Origin: Bacillota bacterium
GTDB lineage: Bacteria > Bacillota > Sulfobacillia > RBS10-35
Assembly (NCBI GenBank): GCA_029960865.1
Contig: JASBVX010000025.1
Span: 1 to 11,169, forward strand
DNA length: 11,169 nucleotides
Reading direction: 5' to 3'
A model generated the notes under the pieces. The model was not told where the DNA came from and did no database searches. It worked only from the letters and a program-made list of their open reading frames with translations. Each line of letters begins with the position of its first letter. Position 1 is the stretch's first letter. The translations under genes and the position numbers were made by a program. Below are positions 6,643-11,169 of this stretch, one piece after another.

Positions 6643-9211
6643 GCAGGTCCATATCCTCCAGCTGGGCCCAGCTGGGCCCGGCCGACACCTCCACCGCCAG
6701 GGGCACCTTCAGCTCCGCCACCGACGCCATGGTCTTCTGTAAAAGCTTTCCTACCAACTCCGCCTTCTCCCGCGGAGTCTCCACCATCAGTTCGTCGTGA
6801 ACCTGGAGGATCAGGCGGGCGCCGGGTATTTCCCGCCCAATGACCTCTTCCACCTGCACCATGGCCATCTTGATGAGGTCCGCCGCCGTCCCCTGCAGGG
6901 GCGTATTCATGGCCGCCCGCTCCGCCGCCTGCCGCCGGGCATAATTGCGGGAGCGAATATCGGCCAAATAACGGCGCCGCCCGAAATAAGTGCGGACGTA
7001 ACCCTTTTCGCGGGCAAAGGCCACACTCTTTTCCAGGTACCCCTTCACCTTGGGGTACTGCTGGAAATAGGCGGCGATGAACCGATGGGCTTCCTCCCGG
7101 GAAAGGCCTGCCGCCCGGGAAAGGCCATAATCGCTCATGCCGTAAATGATGCCGAAATTGACCGCTTTGGCCGCCGAGCGCTGGGCCGGCGTCACCTTCT
7201 CTTCCGGAATCCCCATGATCTGGGCCGCAGTATGGCGGTGGATGTCGGCTCCCCGCCGGAAAGCCTCGATAAGATGGGCATCTTCCGAGAAATGGGCCAG
7301 AAGCCGCAGCTCGATCTGGGAGTAGTCCGCCGACACCAGCACATGGCCCGGAGACGCCACAAAGGCCCTGCGAAGCTGCCGGCCCACCTCTTCCCGCACC
7401 GGAATGTTCTGCAGATTGGGATCGACGCTGGAAAGACGCCCTGTGGCGGCGATGGTCTGGGCGAAGGTGGTGTACACCCGCCCCGTTTCGCCGTCCCGGC
7501 GCTCCATCAGCCCGACCACATAGGTGCTGAGGAGCTTGGAGAGAGTCCGGTGTTCCAAAACCTTTCGCGGCAAAGGATGGAGATCGGTTAAAAGCTCCAG
7601 GGTTTCGGCATCGGTGGAATAGCCTGTCTTGGTCTTCTTTTGGGGCGGAAGCCCCAGCTTGTCGAAAAGGATCTTTCCCAGCTGCTGGGGCGAACCGATG
7701 GTAAAGGGTCCCCCCGCCAGCTGAAAAATCTCCCCCTCCAGCTCCTGGAGGCGCTCCCTGAATTCCTTGTCCAGGCGCTGCAACACTTCCCGATCCACCG
7801 CCACCCCCCGGGCCTCCATCCGGGCCAACACCGCCAGCAAGGGAAGGTCGATCTTCTCCCAGACGTCCCATAGACCTTCGTCCTTCAGGGCCTGGGCCGC
7901 TTCTTCCCAGAGGGCCAGGGCCAGTCTGGCCTCTTCCTCCCGGGAGAACGTCTCCCTTTCCCCCTCCTGGCCGAAGCGCGACACCATATAACCTGCATCG
8001 TAGCGGGTGCGCCCCGGCTCCAAGAGGTAACCGGCCAGCTCCAGATCGAAAAGGGGCGGCAAAGACAGCTCCTCACCCCAAAAGAAAGCACTTCGCAAAA
8101 GGGGCTTGAGGCCAAATCCCGCTAAAAGATGGCCCTCCCCTTTCCCCTTCACCCTCACCCAGCGCCCGGGACGGGGGGGCACCGGCCGTGCTTCTCGGGC
8201 CCACTCCCCCGCCCAACCGAAAAGGCCGGCGGGCGGGAACGCCAGGTTCCGGAAACCCTCCCCTTCCTCCACCGATGCCGGCATAGAAAGGGTGTCCCTG
8301 GGTTTTCCCTCTTCCTTCTTCTTTCCGTCCGCGACGGGCTCCGCCATCTCCACGTAACGGCGCCAAAGGCTGCGCATGTCCAAGCCCAAGAAAAAGGCCT
8401 CCCCCTCCGGCGACCACCGGAGATGCAAGCGCAGGTCCTCCCATGGGAGGTCCAGCGGCACATCTAGCCGGATCCGGGAAAGCTCCCTCGACATGAGGGC
8501 TTCTTCTTTTCCCTGGGTCAGCAGCTCCCGGGTCCGGGCGGGGCGCACCTCCTCGAGGCGCCGGTAGAGCTCCTCCAGGGATCCGAAGGACTGGATGAGC
8601 TTCAGGGCCGTCTTCTCGCCGATCCCCTTGATCCCCGGGATGTTGTCGGAAGCATCCCCCATCAGGGCTTTCACGTCGATGAGCTGGGCGGGCTGCAATC
8701 CGTAGCGCTCCTGGATGGCGGCCCCATCCACCTCTTCCACATCGGTGATGCCCTTTTTGGTGTAGACGACCCGGATGGCCTCATCTACCAGCTGAAAAGC
8801 ATCGCGGTCCCCGGTGACGATGGTCACCTGCAGGCCCTCTTTCTCCGCCTTCTTTCCCAGGGTTCCGAGAACGTCGTCGGCTTCAAACCCTTCCTGGCCG
8901 ACGGCCGGAATCCCCATGAGGGAAAGGGCCTTTTCCAGGAGTTCTTCCTGGCTTTTGAGGTCATCGGGCATGGGCGGCCGCTGCGCTTTATACCCCGCAT
9001 AGACCTGGTCCCGGAAGGTCCCTCCCGGCCGGTCCAGCACCACCGCCACGTATTCCGGCGCTTTGTCCTTGATAAAGCGGAGGAGCATGTTGAGAAAGCC
9101 CAGCAGGGCATTGGTCGGCTGGCCCGATGAGCTGGAGAGGGGCGGCAGGGCATAATAAGCCCGGTGGAGGAGGCTGTGGCCATCCACCAGGAGAAGATGA
9201 CCTTTGCCCAT
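6635..9211 (-). CDS. polA: DNA polymerase I (PolA), proofreading domain degenerate
   Basis: Pol I fills gaps in excision repair and removes RNA primers. From the ATG at 9211 the protein has 858 residues. Residues 1-290 form the 5'-3' nuclease: Asp10 in VDGH, EADD at 110-113, GDRD at 134-137 and GDASDNIPG at 185-193. Residues about 320-450 occupy the place of the 3'-5' exonuclease but lack a recognisable Asp-x-Glu metal site, so proofreading is probably absent, as in Taq and Bacillus enzymes. The polymerase part has motif A DYSQIE (629-634), motif B with Arg678, Lys682, Phe686 and Tyr690, and motif C with His805, Asp806 and Glu807. Phe rather than Tyr at 686 predicts discrimination against dideoxynucleotides. 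An in-frame GTG at 9217 would overlap the tatA stop, but the ribosome site GGAAGG sits 5 bases before the ATG and touches the GTG, so the ATG is preferred. mutM overlaps its end. Confidence 0.98.
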   Translation of the reverse strand: MGKGHLLLVDGHSLLHRAYYALPPLSSSSGQPTNALLGFLNMLLRFIKDKAPEYVAVVLDRPGGTFRDQVYAGYKAQRPPMPDDLKSQEELLEKALSLMGIPAVGQEGFEADDVLGTLGKKAEKEGLQVTIVTGDRDAFQLVDEAIRVVYTKKGITDVEEVDGAAIQERYGLQPAQLIDVKALMGDASDNIPGIKGIGEKTALKLIQSFGSLEELYRRLEEVRPARTRELLTQGKEEALMSRELSRIRLDVPLDLPWEDLRLHLRWSPEGEAFFLGLDMRSLWRRYVEMAEPVADGKKKEEGKPRDTLSMPASVEEGEGFRNLAFPPAGLFGWAGEWAREARPVPPRPGRWVRVKGKGEGHLLAGFGLKPLLRSAFFWGEELSLPPLFDLELAGYLLEPGRTRYDAGYMVSRFGQEGERETFSREEEARLALALWEEAAQALKDEGLWDVWEKIDLPLLAVLARMEARGVAVDREVLQRLDKEFRERLQELEGEIFQLAGGPFTIGSPQQLGKILFDKLGLPPQKKTKTGYSTDAETLELLTDLHPLPRKVLEHRTLSKLLSTYVVGLMERRDGETGRVYTTFAQTIAATGRLSSVDPNLQNIPVREEVGRQLRRAFVASPGHVLVSADYSQIELRLLAHFSEDAHLIEAFRRGADIHRHTAAQIMGIPEEKVTPAQRSAAKAVNFGIIYGMSDYGLSRAAGLSREEAHRFIAAYFQQYPKVKGYLEKSVAFAREKGYVRTYFGRRRYLADIRSRNYARRQAAERAAMNTPLQGTAADLIKMAMVQVEEVIGREIPGARLILQVHDELMVETPREKAELVGKLLQKTMASVAELKVPLAVEVSAGPSWAQLEDMDLRA

Positions 9212-9213
9212 CG

Positions 9214-9411
9214 TCACCTTCCGGCAGCGTCCGCCTCGTCCTGGGCGGTTTTCTCCGTCTCCGCCGGGGCTGCCCCACTGCTGAAGCTCTCCTTGAATTC
9301 CCTAAGAGCGCTTCCCAAAGAGCGGCCGATTTCCGGCAGTCGGCGCGGGCCAAAAAAAATGACGGCCAGGGCCAGCACCAGAAGAAGCTGCATCAGGCTG
9401 GGGGTATGCAT
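9214..9411 (-). CDS. tatA: Twin-arginine translocase subunit, TatA/TatE type
   Basis: TatA proteins form the membrane pore or patch through which folded twin-arginine proteins are exported, working with TatC. The 65-residue protein has a short N-terminal tail, one membrane helix at about 7-20, the hallmark FGPRRLPEIGRSLGSALREFK (20-40: glycine-proline hinge, then amphipathic helix), and a charged, alanine-rich tail. Length and motif fit TatA or TatE better than TatB, which usually has a longer C-terminal region. The early glutamate or other polar residue often seen in the helix of TatA is absent, and Gln8 is the nearest candidate. The ATG at 9411 is chosen because AAGGAGG ends about 9 bases before it; the longer open frame upstream has no such site. 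No tatC is in the window. The stop lies 2 bases before the polA ATG, so the two are almost certainly co-transcribed. Confidence 0.9.
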   Translation of the reverse strand: MHTPSLMQLLLVLALAVIFFGPRRLPEIGRSLGSALREFKESFSSGAAPAETEKTAQDEADAAGR

Positions 9412-9418
9412 CTTTTTT

Positions 9419-9427
9419 CCCCTCCTT
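9419..9427 (-). promoter_or_regulatory. Ribosome binding site of tatA
   Basis: On the minus strand the sequence is AAGGAGGGG, with an A-rich spacer of 7 bases before the ATG at 9411. It sets the start of this short gene and excludes the 60 codons of open frame further upstream. Confidence 0.8.
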
Positions 9428-9429
9428 CT

Positions 9430-9452
9430 TCCCTTAACACTACTCCAAGGGA
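9430..9452. repeat. Short inverted repeat between the anti-sigma gene and tatA
   Basis: TCCCTT at 9430-9435 and AAGGGA at 9447-9452 can form a 6-base-pair stem with an 11-base loop. It lies in the 50-base gap between the anti-sigma stop and the tatA start, just upstream of the tatA ribosome site on the minus strand. No T-run follows on that strand, so it is not a terminator. It could be an RNA processing or stability element, or chance. Confidence 0.35.
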
Positions 9453-9461
9453 CTTTGACCT

Positions 9462-10439
9462 TCAACGATCGGGCAGGAAGGTGATGTCCACCTCGGCCCA
9501 CTGGGCTGCCTGCCACAGCTCCACCCGCTTCAGGTCCAGTTTTTCGCGCAAGGAAGCGTCGGGAGACCCCGCCTCCTCCAGCTCTTTCCACGCCCGCTCG
9601 GTGGAGCGGAGCTCCGCGTCCAGGGGGATGGCCTCCACCTTCAATTCCCTCAGCTGGCCTTCGTCCGCCAGGGACGCCAGGAGATCATCCACCAGCGCTG
9701 AAGATATCTGGAGGCGGAGACGCGCTCCTTCCGCATCGGGGGCTTTCCCCTCCGTCAGACGGGCGCCATAGCGGGCTACCACCTTGAGGGCCCCTGCCAG
9801 GGAGCTCTCCAGATCGGCGGTGGTCACCGTCAACCAGGCTTGGCGCTGGTAACGGGGAGGATCGGTGGGGAGGAGAACCGGCACCTCTCCCACCCCCCGG
9901 AGGGGAAGGGTCTGCGACGATGCCGCCCGGGAGGCCGAATCGGGGCTCTCCTCCTGGAGAGCCTGCATCGGAAAGGAATCCCCCGGGGACTCTTCCCCAG
10001 GAGGCGGCGTCTCCAAGGCCACGGGGCCACCGTCCCCCGACATTGCCGGCCCCTCTGCCAGGGCCCCCTCCTGCGGAAGGGGGTGGAACACCGAGAGCAC
10101 CAGCGCCGCACCGCCGGCGCCCCCCAGGACCACCAGGAGAAGGGCCGCGGCCACCGTCAGGACCCGCCATCCTCTCGCGGGTTCTCGTCGGGGGTGGTTG
10201 CGGGCCGCCACCAGGGGAGCATAGCGAAAAAGCCGATCCCGCAGACTCGCCTGGAAATGGGGGGGCAGGGGAGGTAGCGGCAGGTGGCGCAGGGCATCCT
10301 GCATCTGGCGCCAAGCTTCCAGTTGGCGGGCGCAACCCGGTTCCGAGGCCAAAGCCAGCTCCACGCGCACCCGTTCCTCCGAGCTCACTTCGTCGTCGAG
10401 ATAGGCGCTCAAAAGTTCAGGCGGGATCGAGCAGGGCAC
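9462..10439 (-). CDS. Membrane anti-sigma factor, degenerate zinc-finger type with DUF4349-like C-terminus
   Basis: This probably binds and silences the ECF sigma factor encoded just before it. From the GTG at 10439 it has 325 residues. Residues 1-45 resemble the zinc anti-sigma (ZAS, zf-HC2) domain, with LLSAYLDDEVS and a closing C-ARQL segment. The usual His-x3-Cys-x2-Cys site reads ALASEPGC, keeping only the last cysteine (Cys36) plus an N-terminal Cys3, so zinc binding is doubtful. One membrane helix lies at about 91-118, followed by a proline- and serine-rich linker (120-195). The last part (197-323), with YQRQAWLTVTTADLESSL and a helical stretch at 275-310, resembles the extracytoplasmic DUF4349 domain; this is recognition by eye. 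The GTG follows the sigma stop by one base, with AGG 9 bases upstream. An ATG at 10505 would overlap the sigma gene by 65 bases and is less likely. Confidence 0.84.
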   Translation of the reverse strand: MPCSIPPELLSAYLDDEVSSEERVRVELALASEPGCARQLEAWRQMQDALRHLPLPPLPPHFQASLRDRLFRYAPLVAARNHPRREPARGWRVLTVAAALLLVVLGGAGGAALVLSVFHPLPQEGALAEGPAMSGDGGPVALETPPPGEESPGDSFPMQALQEESPDSASRAASSQTLPLRGVGEVPVLLPTDPPRYQRQAWLTVTTADLESSLAGALKVVARYGARLTEGKAPDAEGARLRLQISSALVDDLLASLADEGQLRELKVEAIPLDAELRSTERAWKELEEAGSPDASLREKLDLKRVELWQAAQWAEVDITFLPDR

Positions 10440-10440
10440 G

Positions 10441-11043
10441 TCATTCAACCTGCCTTTCACCTTCTTGGACGGGCATCCTGGAGGAAAGTTCCGCCTGGAG
10501 GGCACGGCGCAGGGCCAAACGGGCCCGGTGGAGCCGGGATTTCACCGTCCCTTCGGGAATCTGCAGGGTCTGGGCGATGAAGCCATAGCTCATCCCCTCC
10601 ACATCCCGCAACACCAAAGGCACCCGAAATTCATCGGGCAGGGAGAGAAGAGCCCTTTCCAGCTCCTGGCGATGCTCTTTCCTGAGAACCAGCGTCTCAG
10701 GACCCGGCTGGGGATCCGGCCAGTCCACTTCGTCCAGCTCCCCTTCGTGGGGGCGCACGTCCACGACCTTTGGGCGCCGCTGGCGCCGACGATATTCATC
10801 CAGGCATACGTTGGTGGTAATGCGGTGGAGCCAGGTCCCAAAGGAGGCATCTCCCCGGAAGGTGGGAAGGGAGAGGAACGCCTTCAAAAAAGCCTCCTGG
10901 GCCATGTCGGCGGCATCTTCCGCATCGCCCGTCAAACGTAGAGCCAGATGATAAACCTTCAGCTGATGGCGGGCGATGAGCTCTTCAAAAGCGGCTACCT
11001 GCCCCTCCTGGGCGAGGCGGAGAAGCTCCTTTTCCGATACCAT
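10441..11043 (-). CDS. ECF-family RNA polymerase sigma factor (SigW/RpoE-like)
   Basis: This extracytoplasmic-function sigma factor directs RNA polymerase to a stress regulon. The 200 residues fit the class, which has only regions 2 and 4. Region 2 covers about 19-90 and includes DAEDAADMAQEAFLKAF (40-56) and the -10 recognition helix around TFRGDASFGTWLHRI. A charged, proline-rich linker (91-118) follows. Region 4 covers about 123-178, with the -35 helix-turn-helix in MSYGFIAQTL and IPEGTVKSRLHRAR. The ATG at 11043 has GAGGT 4 bases upstream. The next gene is a membrane anti-sigma factor starting one base after the stop, the usual arrangement for this family. A tRNA gene ends 34 bases upstream, leaving little room for a promoter. 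Family-level assignment is firm; the signal sensed cannot be read from sequence. Confidence 0.95.
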   Translation of the reverse strand: MVSEKELLRLAQEGQVAAFEELIARHQLKVYHLALRLTGDAEDAADMAQEAFLKAFLSLPTFRGDASFGTWLHRITTNVCLDEYRRRQRRPKVVDVRPHEGELDEVDWPDPQPGPETLVLRKEHRQELERALLSLPDEFRVPLVLRDVEGMSYGFIAQTLQIPEGTVKSRLHRARLALRRALQAELSSRMPVQEGERQVE

Positions 11044-11067
11044 GGGGACCTCACATTCCTAACGACA

Positions 11068-11084
11068 GGCACAAAAATGGTGCC
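11068..11084 (-). repeat. Hairpin joining the tRNA-Leu 3' end and its trailer
   Basis: On the minus strand GGCAC (last acceptor bases plus the first C of CCA) can pair with GTGCC in the trailer, around a 7-base loop CATTTTT. The stem has 5 base pairs. It would compete with the acceptor stem in the precursor, and it contains the only T-run between the tRNA and the sigma gene. The T-run is in the loop, not after the stem, so this is not a standard terminator. Confidence 0.4.
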
Positions 11085-11164
11085 GGAGGTGGGATTCGAA
11101 CCCACACGGCCTTTCGGCCACACGATTTTGAGTCGTGCGTGAATGCCAGTTCCACCACTCCGGC
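11078..11164 (-). tRNA. tRNA-Leu, anticodon CAA
   Basis: The gene reads from 11164 to 11078 on the minus strand, 87 bases including an encoded CCA. The acceptor stem is GCCGGAG with CTCCGGC, and the discriminator base is A. A 3-pair D stem GTG/CAC closes a loop containing GGAACTGG. The anticodon stem CACGA/TCGTG holds the loop CTCAAAA, giving anticodon CAA at 11130-11128, which reads UUG. A long variable arm (GGCC-GAAA-GGCC) marks the class II leucine type. The T arm is GTGGG-TTCGAAT-CCCAC. Every stem is fully paired, so it should be functional. Only 5 bases of upstream sequence are visible, so its promoter is not seen. Confidence 0.97.
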
Positions 11165-11169
11165 ACTGC

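Noticed and set aside
5851..6843. A 330-codon + strand frame following kdpD.
   Set aside because: It is antisense to mutM and the end of polA, both of which have intact catalytic motifs on the minus strand. The translation has no recognisable domain.
9412..9591. N-terminal extension of TatA by 60 codons.
   Set aside because: It overlaps the end of the anti-sigma gene in another frame, is Arg/Gly-rich, and a strong ribosome site precedes the ATG at 9411.
11127..11153. GGAAC followed about 16-17 bases later by a TCAAAA-like element on the minus strand, resembling an ECF promoter for the sigma operon.
   Set aside because: GGAAC is the D-loop consensus of leucine tRNAs and the second element is the anticodon loop; tRNA structure explains both. 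Only transcript mapping could revive the idea.

Overview
The window is GC-rich, densely packed bacterial chromosome with strong AAGGAGG-type ribosome sites, GTG starts at several genes, and almost no non-coding space. It holds two gene blocks that run towards each other. High GC, a polA-mutM gene pair, a DNA polymerase I with a degenerate proofreading domain (as in Bacillus and Thermus relatives) and an ECF sigma/anti-sigma pair all fit a high-GC Bacillota or Chloroflexota-like, possibly thermophilic, bacterium. The sequence alone does not settle the phylum.

Positions 1-5851, + strand: a high-affinity potassium uptake (Kdp) operon. It opens with the cut-off catalytic end of a sensor histidine kinase, followed by kdpA, kdpB, kdpC and a short KdpD made only of the N-terminal ATP-binding/sensor domain and a universal stress protein (USP) domain. 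KdpA is the K+-selective channel-like subunit, KdpB the P-type ATPase and KdpC the accessory subunit. The two ends of the operon carry what look like the two halves of a classical KdpD, so the sensor may work as two proteins.

Positions 5848-11043, - strand, in transcription order: an ECF sigma factor, a membrane anti-sigma factor with a degenerate zinc motif, a TatA-type translocase subunit, polA (DNA polymerase I) and mutM (8-oxoguanine glycosylase). The gaps and overlaps (1, 50, 2 and -8 bases) suggest a single transcript. MutM and Pol I act in sequence in base excision repair. A regulatory pair and a secretion component therefore sit at the head of a DNA repair operon. A tRNA-Leu(CAA) gene with an encoded CCA end lies only 34 bases before the sigma gene on the same strand.

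The two blocks meet at position 5850, where the kdpD and mutM stop codons overlap in the sequence TTAA with no intergenic terminator. There is no gene-free stretch over 300 bases, and I saw no insertion sequence, CRISPR array, phage gene or other sign of recent transfer. All the large genes belong to known families. What is unusual is the arrangement: the split sensor, the sigma-Tat-repair operon, the tRNA directly before the sigma gene, and the zero-gap convergent end. I found no convincing wholly new system.
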